Part shown: positions 45,599 through 54,065 of the stretch, piece after piece | How the letters are laid out: each line of letters starts with the position of its first letter | Position numbering within the stretch: position 1 is the stretch's first letter | Source: PALSA-1004 sp963804885 | Lineage (GTDB): Bacteria > Pseudomonadota > Gammaproteobacteria > Burkholderiales > SG8-41 | DNA length: 64,000 nt | Assembly (NCBI GenBank): GCA_963804885.1 | Contig: CAWDSF010000007.1 | Coordinates: 1-64,000, forward strand | Reading direction: 5' to 3' | Program-made: the position numbers and the translations under genes | The notes under the pieces: generated by a model | What the model was told of the DNA's origin: nothing | The model's database searches: none | Seen by the model: only the letters and a program-made list of their open reading frames with translations

Positions 45599-46552
45599 TC
45601 AACGCCGACGGTGCGGTGGACCATACTTGTTGACACCGGGGTTGCCTGACATTGCGCCCGCAAAAATGACCACTGCCCAAAGCAGGACTCTTAAGAACCA
45701 TGCGGCGTGTCTTTCGTCGGAAACGCTGCTTTCAAAATATGGAGTGGACGCGGCTGACAGTAACGCCAGCAACGCGGCGGGCACCGTCCACCAGCCCGAC
45801 CAGCCGAAATCGTGAAGGCGCTTGATGAATAGTGCCACTTGGAGATACACCGTTATAAAGAATACGAATATCGCTGCATTTGCTTTGACTTCCATCGACG
45901 CGCCGGGCGTGGACGCACCCATTATGGCCTGCACCAGCAGCGTGACCAGTGCAGCCAGCGAGGTTAAGGCGAGGTAGCAAACCCAGTAATCGCGCCTGCC
46001 CAATCTTCCCTCCATGGACAGGAAGGCATGTCGCCAGTTCGGCGCACGTGGGATGGCCGCATTCGCGGGCGAGTCGGCTGTGGACACTCCTGCAGCGTTG
46101 CGGATCTGCTGGTTTGCGCTACTGCCGAGCGTCGCGATGGCGCCCGCAATCGATACCCCTTGTTCGCACAGTGGCCGCTCCGGGGAAACGTCTGCGGTTT
46201 GTACCTGGCCGAAGGGCATCGGTATGGTGGCGTTGTCGATGCGCAGCGGAACCAGTCTGCCCAGTGCCAACGCTTCGGTCGCCTCGGCCTTGACCCAAGT
46301 GGATTTCACCGATGCCGTGCTCCAGACTACGATGACGACGCGCGCCTCTCGCAGCGCCCGATCAAGCACATCGGACCACTGCTGACCCAATTGGATATGC
46401 CTGTCCCAGAAAACGGTGAGACCTTCCGCCTCTATATCGCTGACCAGCGCTTTTACCGTGGACAAGTCCTCGCGCGCATACGATAGGAATACGTCATAGC
46501 TCGCGGTCTTTGTGCCTGCCTGATCCGCCGAGGTTTGATCCGCCTGTCCCAT
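45599..46552 (-). CDS. TIR domain fused to DUF805 membrane domain
   Basis: 317 residues. The N-terminal TIR domain (about 17-130) has YDVFLSYAREDL and, at the position of the catalytic Glu of NAD-cleaving bacterial TIRs, STWVKAE (E90). A linker (about 130-170) leads to a DUF805 domain (about 173-315) that starts FLSMEGRLGRRDYWVCYLAL and holds three to four membrane helices, with KRLHDFGWSGWW between them. TIR plus membrane domain suggests an effector acting at or on the inner membrane, possibly in anti-phage defence (inference). No sensor such as ThsB or a nucleotide cyclase is adjacent. ATG at 46552; an upstream extension to 46624 looks spurious. Confidence 0.88.
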   Translation of the reverse strand: MGQADQTSADQAGTKTASYDVFLSYAREDLSTVKALVSDIEAEGLTVFWDRHIQLGQQWSDVLDRALREARVVIVVWSTASVKSTWVKAEATEALALGRLVPLRIDNATIPMPFGQVQTADVSPERPLCEQGVSIAGAIATLGSSANQQIRNAAGVSTADSPANAAIPRAPNWRHAFLSMEGRLGRRDYWVCYLALTSLAALVTLLVQAIMGASTPGASMEVKANAAIFVFFITVYLQVALFIKRLHDFGWSGWWTVPAALLALLSAASTPYFESSVSDERHAAWFLRVLLWAVVIFAGAMSGNPGVNKYGPPHRRR

Positions 46553-46700
46553 ATCCCGGAATCTTGCCTGAGAATTGTCGTGAGGTGGTGAGACGTACTC
46601 ACCGGCGCAATCATCGAAGACCAACGATATCGCCGGCCCGACGAGCGGTCAATCGTGCGGTGTTGCCAGTCACGCTTCTACATAGCGGTCGTTTGCGGCC

Positions 46701-47288
46701 TTACTCAATGACCTTGTCGGCGCGCACAAGGAGCGAACTAGACATCTCAATGCCGAGCGCCTTTGCTGTCCTTCCGTTGATCACGAGGTAATATCGCGTA
46801 GGCTGCTCGAACGGGATGTCACCGGCTTCGCTCCCTTGAAAATCTTGTCGATGAAGATGGCGGCGCGCCGGAAATTATCGTTGATGTCCGCGCCATAGCT
46901 CATCAGGCCGCCGGCCTCGGCGTACCCCGCGAGCGCGTTGATCGTCGGCATCCGATGCTTCAACGCGAGCGCGGCAATATGCGCGCGCTGCGAAAGCAGA
47001 AACGACTCGGGAAGAATGACCGCACCATCGACGCGCTCCCGGGTCATGAGCGCAAAGCTGCGTTCGATGTCCTTCGGCGTGCGCACGGGCGCCGAAACGA
47101 TCTGTTGTCCAGTTCGCCGAACGGCAGTCTCCATGCGTCGCATCAGGGGCGCATGCGTGCTCGACGCCGGATTATTGATCACCGCGATACGTTTGACGCT
47201 CGGTAGAACAGCGAGCAGCAACTCGATCAATTTCTCCACCGTATCGGCGGAGCCCGTGGTCATGCCCGTGATGTTGCCGCCAGGCCGT
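46701..47288 (-). pseudogene. Truncated ABC_sub_bind-family receptor
   Basis: C-terminal 60 percent of a receptor like the 42539 gene. Homology begins abruptly at 47288 inside the PGGNITG motif (RPGGNITGMTTGSADTVEKL), with no signal peptide or N-terminal lobe upstream. It runs through KRIAVINNPASSTH, AGGLMSYGADINDNFRRAA and FIDKIFKGAKP, breaks frame near 46815 and ends ADKVIE at a TAA (46701-46703). This is a deletion remnant. The sequence upstream of the break holds the shared element at 47377-47429. Confidence 0.75.
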
Positions 47289-47376
47289 TAAAATGTATCG
47301 GTCACCGACCGGAATTGGCCGGGAAGCGACGCCGTTCCGGCGGGGCCAATTTTCCAGATAGCTGACGTTGATGGAC

Positions 47377-47429
47377 GCGGAATAACAACCCCAACCGGCC
47401 AGTCGAGTTTCGCCGAAGCAGCCGTTCAT
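47377..47429 (-). repeat. Non-coding element shared with 42450-42517
   Basis: Minus strand: ATGAACGGC (47429-47421), 15 bases, CGACTGGCCGG (47405-47395) and TATTCCGC (47384-47377). It lies upstream of the truncated receptor remnant. See the plus-strand copy at 42450. Confidence 0.5.
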
Positions 47430-47456
47430 AACGGATCGGCGGTCTGAATATTTGGT

Positions 47457-48296
47457 TCACCTCATTCCAGCCAGTACATCGATGAGTGCCTGGTCGGCGT
47501 AGTCCAGCCGGATCAAGCCGACCCGCGGATAGTCGAGGTCGAGAATGACGAAAATCGTGAGCGTTACGATGAGCGCAAATCCGATCATGCGCAGCGCCGA
47601 GCCGAGCGGATTTTCTCCCGCCAGACCGTATCCGGCCAGCAGGCAACAGAACAACGCCAGCACGGCGAGCGCGCAAAGAATGACGAGTGGCGTGTGTGCC
47701 TGTGCCGCAATCGCCCGACTGGAGGTAATGTCGAACATCTCGTTCAATGCGGGCAGCAGCATCAGTGTCGCTGACTGCGGGACTCCCGGCAGGGCGGCAA
47801 TCACTTCGTTCCAGATTGAACGCTGCAGTTCGTTGGCCCGTACCGCTTCGGCATTCGATGCTTCAAAATCGGGCAGCAGGCGGAAAACGGCTAGCCTCGC
47901 CTCTGCATAGCGCCGAAATTTCCGCCGTAATTCCGGTTGTGCAGCGGCCGGCAGCAGGTCAAGGCGGAGGTAGGCGGTGCCAATCGCGTTCGCTTCCTGC
48001 ACCGTCAAAGTACGCCGTGCATCGAACCTGTTGGCGGCGCCCGAGACCGTAAAGGCGATCAGCAATCCAAGCAGCCCGTAAATTGCCGACTCGACCAAGA
48101 TCCGGTTACCGCGATGGTGGTCCGATTCTTCCATCGAGTAATACCGCTTCCCGATCCGGCGGCCGGTTTCGAGCACCAGCAGCATTATGAGAAAAAGGCT
48201 GGGTACGAACACCAACAGGATACCGGTCTCACCCATGGCGGAAACCATGATAATTGCGACATAGGACGACTCCACCGGCCAATACGCCACCGGCAT
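47457..48296 (-). CDS. DUF4239 (bestrophin-like) membrane protein
   Basis: 279 residues with four membrane helices: two near the N-terminus (about 24-44 and 70-90) and two near the C-terminus (about 203-226 and 233-253), separated by a helical cytosolic region (QEANAIGTAYLRLDLLP, PELRRKFRRYAEARLAVF). This matches the DUF4239 pattern, which is distantly related to bestrophin channels; ion conduction is unproven. It stands alone. The start at 48296 has no strong ribosome site, and a later ATG (about 48236) is possible. Confidence 0.8.
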   Translation of the reverse strand: MPVAYWPVESSYVAIIMVSAMGETGILLVFVPSLFLIMLLVLETGRRIGKRYYSMEESDHHRGNRILVESAIYGLLGLLIAFTVSGAANRFDARRTLTVQEANAIGTAYLRLDLLPAAAQPELRRKFRRYAEARLAVFRLLPDFEASNAEAVRANELQRSIWNEVIAALPGVPQSATLMLLPALNEMFDITSSRAIAAQAHTPLVILCALAVLALFCCLLAGYGLAGENPLGSALRMIGFALIVTLTIFVILDLDYPRVGLIRLDYADQALIDVLAGMR

Positions 48297-48759
48297 AGCC
48301 GAAATCGTTCATGCCGGCCCGAAACGCCGCTAATCTGCTCGCGATGGCTGCGGCAGACGTCGGCCCGAAGAATCCAATCCGATGCATTGTCGTAGTCGGC
48401 TGCTATGCGAATGAAGCATTTGCCGATTCTAACCTATCGGCGACAGGCGCTGCGCTCGCGCCTTGACCAAACGAACCGCGCGTCGCTACTATCGACGCAC
48501 CCCCCTCCCCGAAAGCACGCCGCCATGCCCCGCCTGCCGCCCGTGAATTTCGATGTGACGAGCCGTCCTTGACCGGCCGTTGTTCCAATGCCGTCCCTTT
48601 GGTGTAGGAGAAGCGCAGTGTCTGCGTAGAGAGTATTCTGGAGGCGACGAAGGTAGTATCCACAAGGCAACACCGTTAGCAGTGCCCTGCGTTGATCGCT
48701 CCCGCGAGGGACGATCGGCGCAAGAACTTTTTTTACCGAGTGATCCGAGAGGAGTCAAT
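48297..48759. other. Intergenic region without recognised gene
   Basis: 463 bases between divergent genes. Short open frames on the minus strand (48403-48758) have no domain, signal peptide or plausible start. The last 60 bases must hold the leader of the SYLF gene, but no clear promoter hexamers were found. Confidence 0.5.
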
Positions 48760-49455
48760 ATGAAATCGTCTCACGGTCTTCCCAAACCTTCGCGGCGAGT
48801 CGCGCTGGGCGCGCTTGTTGCAGCAATGCTCGCTGGTTGCGCCTCGCAGGCCGTTGCCCCAAGCGAGCCGGATGCTCTGGTGTCCGATGCAAGGACGACG
48901 CTTAACAACTTTGTTCGCGACCCCGGTCAAACGTGGATCCAGGAAAATCTCGGCCGCGCCAGAGCGGTCCTGATCGCCCCGCAGATCGTGAGGGCGGGCT
49001 TCATCTTTGGCGGGTCGGGCGGCCGGGCGCTCCTCGTCGCCCGCGACGGCAAATCCTGGGCGGGACCGGCGTTCTATAACCTCGCGACTGTCAGCGTCGG
49101 ATTTCAAGCTGGTGTCGACGTCTCGGAAGCGATTATCGTCGTGATGACCGACAAGGGCCTTAACGCGTTGCTTTCGAGCTCTTTCAAGATCGGTGGCGAT
49201 GCGAGCATCGCGGCGGGCCCGGTTGGGGCTGGAGCCATGTCGACCGTAACGGCGGACCTCATTACCTTTACACGTGCGAAAGGTGTATACGGGGGCCTCA
49301 ACCTCGACGGCACGGTAGTGAACACGAACGTACCTTGGAACGACGCCTATTATGGCCGGAGCAATGTATTGCCACCGGACATCTTGATCCGCAAGACCGC
49401 AACAACTCCGAAGTCGTCCGCGCTGTTGACCGACGTCGCACGAGCGGCGAAGTGA
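48760..49455 (+). CDS. SYLF-domain (YSC84-like) lipoprotein
   Basis: 231 residues. Signal peptide II with lipobox AMLAGC, then a lipid-binding SYLF/Ysc84 domain: DARTTLNNFVRDPGQTW, ARAVLIAPQIVRAGFIFGGS, GRALLVARDGKSWAGPAFY, AGVDVSEAIIVVMTDKGLNAL and TFTRAKGVYGGLNLDG. Bacterial members are periplasmic proteins thought to bind membranes. ATG at 48760 follows GAGAGGAG. An upstream extension of the frame to 48580 has no signal features. First of several envelope genes on this strand, though 494 bases with a mobile-element relic separate it from the next. Confidence 0.9.
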   Translation: MKSSHGLPKPSRRVALGALVAAMLAGCASQAVAPSEPDALVSDARTTLNNFVRDPGQTWIQENLGRARAVLIAPQIVRAGFIFGGSGGRALLVARDGKSWAGPAFYNLATVSVGFQAGVDVSEAIIVVMTDKGLNALLSSSFKIGGDASIAAGPVGAGAMSTVTADLITFTRAKGVYGGLNLDGTVVNTNVPWNDAYYGRSNVLPPDILIRKTATTPKSSALLTDVARAAK

Positions 49456-49507
49456 ACGCGAGACTCCGGCTTAAGCAATGCAGGGGAAACCATGAGTGTC
49501 TGCTAAT

Positions 49508-49654
49508 GGCCGAGGCTGTGTGAAAACACGAAAATTGATGGCCCACGAAAATTGTCGAGCTCATTAGACGCGCCAGGATCGACGATCGGCACTCGGGTAA
49601 TGGTCTGATGACCCCAAAATTTGCCTCAAAAAGAGTTTTCACACAGCCTCGGCC
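49508..49654. mobile_element. MITE-like element with perfect 20-bp terminal inverted repeats
   Basis: GGCCGAGGCTGTGTGAAAAC (49508-49527) and its exact complement at 49635-49654 enclose 107 bases with no gene. GGCTGTGTGAAAAC-type ends are typical of several IS-derived miniature elements. It would need a transposase supplied in trans; none is in the window. No unambiguous target duplication was found. Confidence 0.75.
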
Positions 49655-49948
49655 GCTTGCGGCCATTCAGACAACCGTTGTGAAGCACATGGAGAGTGTG
49701 GGCACGGCTAGTGCAGTTTCCGCCTCCGCTCCAACTGATACACGCCTGCCTCGGGTGCCGCAGGCGTGGTCACGGTGATCTCGGCATCCGGAACCTGCCT
49801 TAGATTCCATGGCAAGGGCTGGACTCTCCACCTACAAAACACTATCGTTGACGGCAGCCTGCTGCGCCTACCTGAAACTGTGATTCCGGAAAGGACCGAC
49901 AAGAATGCGTGGCCCTCTCTGTCATGGCCTGCGTCATGGGGCAACTCG

Positions 49949-51220
49949 ATGAGCCGCATCGTCGGGCTAGTCCTTGGAGCCGTTGCCGTCGCCCTTGCGC
50001 TTGTCGGCTGCACCTCGATGCCGCCGGCAATGAGTCTCGACTACAAGACCCGGGCCGCGACGCGCACGGAGGGTGGCGTGCGGGTATCGACCGCAGCGCT
50101 GTCGGCCGACGAGAGCGCCACCGTGTATGGCGTGCCGCTTGCAAAACGATCAATCCAACCCGTCTGGATCGAAATCGAGAACCGCGAAGACCGCGCGTAT
50201 TATCTGTTGTCGCCGGGACTCGATCCGAATTTTTTTCCCGCTTCCGAAGCGTCCGAAACGGTTGCATCGGGCGAGTCGCCGGACCAGCAAGTGGAGCTCG
50301 GCCGGCGCTTTCGCCAACTGGCCTTCCGCAACCCTGTCCTTCCTGGCGCCACGACTTCGGGGTTCGTGCTGACGAATCTCGACGAGGGTTTCAAGCTCGT
50401 GCAGATCGACTTGGTCTCGAGCGGGCGGGCAAGAACCTTCTCGATCCTCTCCATCGTGCCAGGCTTTCGCGCCGACTACCGTGTGACCAACGTCTTCAGA
50501 CGGGAAGTCTACCCTCCCGGGGAGATCCGGAATTACACCGATGACGCCACCTTTCGCACGGCGCTCGAGGCGCTGCCGTGCTGCGTGACCAACCAGGATG
50601 GCTTGAAGAACGGCGATCCGCTCAATCTGGTGGTGGTGGGCGGCCTCGACGACGCCTTCCCCGCGTTCGCGCGTCGCGGCTGGCGCCCAACCGAGGAGAA
50701 GTGGTCGGGGTCCATCATCAAGATGGTGACATCCGCTCTCGCCGGCGAGCGCTACCCGTACGCACCGGTGAGCGACCTCTACATGTTTGGCCGGGCCCAG
50801 GACCTGGCGTTGCAAAAGGCACGCGACAACATCCACCAGCGCAACCATCTGCGGCTCTGGCTGAGCCCGATGCGCTACCATGGCAAGCAGGTGTGGGTGG
50901 GGCAGATCAGCCGTGACATCGGCAGTCGCCTGACCATTCACTCGCCGACGCTCACGACCCACAAGATCGATCCCGACGTCGACGAGGCACGCAGCGCGTT
51001 GGCACAGGACATGGCCTACTCGCAGAACCTTACAAGGATCGGCTACGTGAAGGGAGTCGGAACCGCCCCCAAGAGCGCCCCGCGCGGCAACCTCACGACC
51101 GACCCCTACTACACCGATGGCTTTCGCGGCGTCCTCGTGTTCGACCACCAACCGACCTCTCTAGCTGCGGTCGAGTTCTTCCCGTGGGAGGTCGCGCGCA
51201 GCACGGAAGAAAGCCCGTGA
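49949..51220 (+). CDS. LssY_C-domain lipoprotein, first copy
   Basis: 423 residues. Signal peptide with lipobox ALVGC then TSMPPAM, so probably membrane-anchored in the periplasm. The C-terminal half matches the LssY C-terminal domain seen in type-I-secretion-associated and PAP2-linked proteins: GDPLNLVVVGGLDDAFPAF, YMFGRAQDLALQKARDNIHQ, NHLRLWLSPMRYHGKQVWVGQ and PDVDEARSALAQDMAYSQNL. The biochemical role is unknown. ATG at 49949 is chosen because it gives the lipobox. The next gene, a paralogue, starts 22 bases after its stop. Confidence 0.8.
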   Translation: MSRIVGLVLGAVAVALALVGCTSMPPAMSLDYKTRAATRTEGGVRVSTAALSADESATVYGVPLAKRSIQPVWIEIENREDRAYYLLSPGLDPNFFPASEASETVASGESPDQQVELGRRFRQLAFRNPVLPGATTSGFVLTNLDEGFKLVQIDLVSSGRARTFSILSIVPGFRADYRVTNVFRREVYPPGEIRNYTDDATFRTALEALPCCVTNQDGLKNGDPLNLVVVGGLDDAFPAFARRGWRPTEEKWSGSIIKMVTSALAGERYPYAPVSDLYMFGRAQDLALQKARDNIHQRNHLRLWLSPMRYHGKQVWVGQISRDIGSRLTIHSPTLTTHKIDPDVDEARSALAQDMAYSQNLTRIGYVKGVGTAPKSAPRGNLTTDPYYTDGFRGVLVFDHQPTSLAAVEFFPWEVARSTEESP

Positions 51221-51242
51221 AAGCGACCCAGCGCGCCGATCG

Positions 51243-52520
51243 ATGAGTCCGTTGCCCCCATTGCCAAAGGCGAGCCGCTCGGTCCTGCGTGGGCTGCTGC
51301 GTCTGCTCGGAAACGCGCTGTATGCGGCGAGCCTCTTGCTTGGTGTCGCCGGCTGTGCGACATGGCAGGCTCCCGGCACTTTCAACGACACCGAATTGCG
51401 CTCACGCGCCGTGGCTGCCTCCAGGCAAGGCGTGAGCGTGGCGGCGGCGGTGCTGAGCGCCGAGGACAGCCGACACATGTTCGGCGCCGACGTCAACAAG
51501 ACTGGCGTGCAGTCGATATGGATCGAACTCCAGAACCAGACAACGGAGCCCTTGTGGCTGCTGAGGCCCGGTTCGGACCCCGACTACTTTTCGCCGCTCG
51601 AAGTCGCGTGGTCCATACACACGCCGCTCGCGCGGGACGCGAACGCGCGCATCGACGACCACTTCGACAGACTCGCATTCAAGAGTCCCATCCTTCCGGG
51701 CGAGACGCGCGCGGGCGTGCTTTTCATTAACCCGGAGCGCCTCACGAGAGTGCTCAATATCGATCTGCTCCAGAGGAAAGGCTTGATACCCTTCACGCTG
51801 TTTCTGCCCGTGCCGGACGACGTCGCAGATCCGCATTCCGGGCCGATCTTTCTTCAGCTACCCCGATGCCGACATCACCGACTACAAAGACCTCGCCGCG
51901 CTGCGCGCGGGCTGGAGCGGTTGCCCTGCTGCGCAAGCGATGCGCACGGCACCGCCGGCGGCGATCCCCTCAACGCCATATTCGTGGGCGAGTTGCCCGA
52001 CATCGCAGCTGCGCTCGTGCGCCGCAGCTACCGCCGCGACGCTCAAGCCGTGGACGCCTCCCAGCATGTCTTCGGCCGCAGACCCGACTTCGTGTTGCGA
52101 AAACAAGCGCAGGCCGGTGCACCCTCGACCTGGATGCGCCTGTGGCTCGCCCCGATTCGCTTCGAAGGCCGCGCCGTCTTCCTCGTACAGGTCGGACGGC
52201 CGGTGGGCGGGCGTTTCGTGCCTCGCGGCGCGAAGGACGTCGTCTTGCATGAGGACGTGGACGAGGCGAGAAATCTCCTGATTCAGGACATGATGTATTC
52301 GGGCGGCCTGGACAAGCTCGGATTCGCCACCGGTGTCGGCCCGGCGTCCCCGACACAGCCTCGAACGACTCTCGGCGGCGCTCGATACCACACCGACGGC
52401 TTGCGCGCGACCCTGTTCCTTGCCACCCGACCGCTCAGCCTGTCGGACGTGGAGTTTCTCGATTGGGCACCGTATCTCGAAGTGCCCGATTCCCCCGCAC
52501 GCAACGAGAGTCGCCGATGA
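51243..52520 (+). CDS. LssY_C-domain lipoprotein, second copy, with compensating frameshifts
   Basis: 425 residues as read. The lipobox (LGVAGC) and layout match the preceding gene: SIWIELQNQTTEPLWLLRPG, GDPLNAIFVGELPDIAAAL, WMRLWLAPIRFEGRAVFLVQ and EDVDEARNLLIQDMMYSGGL. Between about 51851 and 51915 the frame is locally wrong (LPRCRHHRLQRPRRAARG). The neighbouring frame there reads FSYPDADITDYKDLAALRAG, which aligns with FRREVYPPGEIRNYTDDAT of the first copy, so two opposite one-base indels flank this stretch. It overlaps the hydrolase gene by four bases. Confidence 0.8.
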   Translation: MSPLPPLPKASRSVLRGLLRLLGNALYAASLLLGVAGCATWQAPGTFNDTELRSRAVAASRQGVSVAAAVLSAEDSRHMFGADVNKTGVQSIWIELQNQTTEPLWLLRPGSDPDYFSPLEVAWSIHTPLARDANARIDDHFDRLAFKSPILPGETRAGVLFINPERLTRVLNIDLLQRKGLIPFTLFLPVPDDVADPHSGPIFLQLPRCRHHRLQRPRRAARGLERLPCCASDAHGTAGGDPLNAIFVGELPDIAAALVRRSYRRDAQAVDASQHVFGRRPDFVLRKQAQAGAPSTWMRLWLAPIRFEGRAVFLVQVGRPVGGRFVPRGAKDVVLHEDVDEARNLLIQDMMYSGGLDKLGFATGVGPASPTQPRTTLGGARYHTDGLRATLFLATRPLSLSDVEFLDWAPYLEVPDSPARNESRR

Positions 52521-53596
52521 ACCGACCACACGCCCTTCTGATTGTGATCACTGCGGTCTTCGCACTGGGGGCATGCGGGACGAAGCCACTGGTGCCCTAT
52601 TCGGTCGACACGCCGCCGCTTGTTCTCGTTCCGGCGTCCCAGGCAGGTGTGCAGGACAAGCGGGGGCGCTTTCGCGAGATCTACTGCGCTGTGCTGCAGG
52701 CACGCGAACGCGACGTTCCCGACTACCGGCCCTGCGAGGAGGCACTAAGCCGCATCGGCAGCGAGCCGGCCGGCACCGGAAGGCCCGTCGACCTCGGCGC
52801 TTCGAATCGACGCTTGGCCGCCGCAGTGGTGGCCGGCATCGGATACGAATGCTTCGCGAGCTGGCTGCAGCCACCCGGTACTGTGGCGAAGCATCTGCAA
52901 CAATTCGGGTACGACATGACGCTGCTCAACGTCGATGCGCTGTCGAGCTCCGCACACAACGCACGCCAGATTCGTGATGCGATCATGGCCATGTCAGCCG
53001 AGGCGGGAGCGCCGCGTCTTGTGCTGATCGGCTATTCGAAAGGTGCCCCCGACATCCTCGAGGCGGTGGTTGCGTATCCGGAAATCCGGCGCCACGTCGC
53101 GGCGGTGGTCAGCGCCGCCGGCGCGATAGGAGGGTCGGCGCTTGCCAACGATGCAGAGCAATACCAGGCCGACTTGCTGCAGCGCTTTCCAGGCGCAACC
53201 TGCGGTCCAGGCGATGCGGGCGGCGTGAACAGCCTGCGGCCCGCAACACGCCGGGCGTGGCTCGCCAGCAATCCGTTGCCTCGCGAGCTACGCTACTACT
53301 CGCTTGTGACTTTCCCTCGGCCAGACAACATCTCCTCCATCCTGACCGGAAGCTACGACAAGCTTGCCCGTATCGATTCGCGCAATGACAGTCAGGTGAT
53401 CTTCTATGACCAAGTCATCCCCGGAAGCACTCTTGTGGGCTATATCAACGCCGACCACTGGGCGCTGGCGGTGCCGATCGCAAGGACACACTCCACTATC
53501 GGTTCGATGTTCGTGACGCGAAACGCCTACCCGCGCGAGGCGCTGGTGGAGGCGCTTCTACGGTTTGTGGAAGAGGATCTGTCGGCATCGCCCTAG
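52517..53596 (+). CDS. Lipase-like alpha/beta-hydrolase lipoprotein
   Basis: 359 residues. Signal peptide II with lipobox ALGAC, then a domain with the serine-hydrolase elbow LVLIGYSKGAPD (GYSKG, nucleophile Ser) and a late His in YINADHWALAVP as catalytic candidate. Acidic residues between them could complete the triad. It probably acts on lipids or esters in the periplasm (inference). ATG at 52517 overlaps the stop of the second LssY_C gene (ATGA), making a three-gene envelope operon of two LssY_C lipoproteins and this enzyme. Confidence 0.82.
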   Translation: MNRPHALLIVITAVFALGACGTKPLVPYSVDTPPLVLVPASQAGVQDKRGRFREIYCAVLQARERDVPDYRPCEEALSRIGSEPAGTGRPVDLGASNRRLAAAVVAGIGYECFASWLQPPGTVAKHLQQFGYDMTLLNVDALSSSAHNARQIRDAIMAMSAEAGAPRLVLIGYSKGAPDILEAVVAYPEIRRHVAAVVSAAGAIGGSALANDAEQYQADLLQRFPGATCGPGDAGGVNSLRPATRRAWLASNPLPRELRYYSLVTFPRPDNISSILTGSYDKLARIDSRNDSQVIFYDQVIPGSTLVGYINADHWALAVPIARTHSTIGSMFVTRNAYPREALVEALLRFVEEDLSASP

Positions 53597-53597
53597 T

Positions 53598-53636
53598 GAG
53601 GCCTGCCTGCTTGTGCGTGGGGTTTAAGCAGGCCTC
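53598..53636 (+). terminator. Possible terminator hairpin after the LssY_C operon
   Basis: Perfect 9-bp inverted repeat GAGGCCTGC (53598-53606) and GCAGGCCTC (53628-53636) with a 21-base loop, directly after the hydrolase stop. No T-run follows, so intrinsic termination is uncertain. Confidence 0.35.
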
Positions 53637-53802
53637 GCGTCATATTCACTTCTCAACAGCATCGCAGGCATGTTGCTCAACATGCGTCCTGTCGACAGCC
53701 GATGACAGTTCCGTACGCAGTCGAGCCGATCGTCACGGTCCCGATGCGTTTCGGTGCGCTTGCGCGTAGGCTTCGCTACCGCTAACCTTGATCTGGTAAG
53801 AA

Positions 53803-53922
53803 ATGGCCGAACCGAATTTAAAGATTCAGATGGATTTTTATCACGCGCAAATCGTTGAAGGCGATCTGCTAAGGACGTTCAAAAGGTATTTCAACCACAT
53901 CGCGCATATACAGGGATGGATA
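53803..53922 (+). pseudogene. Fragment of a hydroxypyruvate isomerase-like gene
   Basis: About 38 residues, NLKIQMDFYHAQIVEGDL then RTFKRYFNHIAHIQ, match an internal stretch of hydroxypyruvate isomerase (Hyi, a TIM barrel), where the YHxQIxEGDL motif holds conserved residues. The homology stops at about 53918, and the open frame then runs on to 54069 with unrelated sequence, overlapping the next start. No other Hyi sequence is nearby, so this is a relic left by a rearrangement. The frame has an ATG at 53803, but no function is expected. Confidence 0.6.
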
Positions 53923-54065
53923 GCTTCGCTACCTACTTCAGTTCAACAGCAGCTTCCCCAGCGTCCGGCGCGCTTTGACGAACCCGGACGGCTCCGCCTT
54001 TTCGACCGGCTCACGATCCGCGCCTCCGGCTACGCTACCATCGCGGTCGTCCGCTTCGAGTTTCC

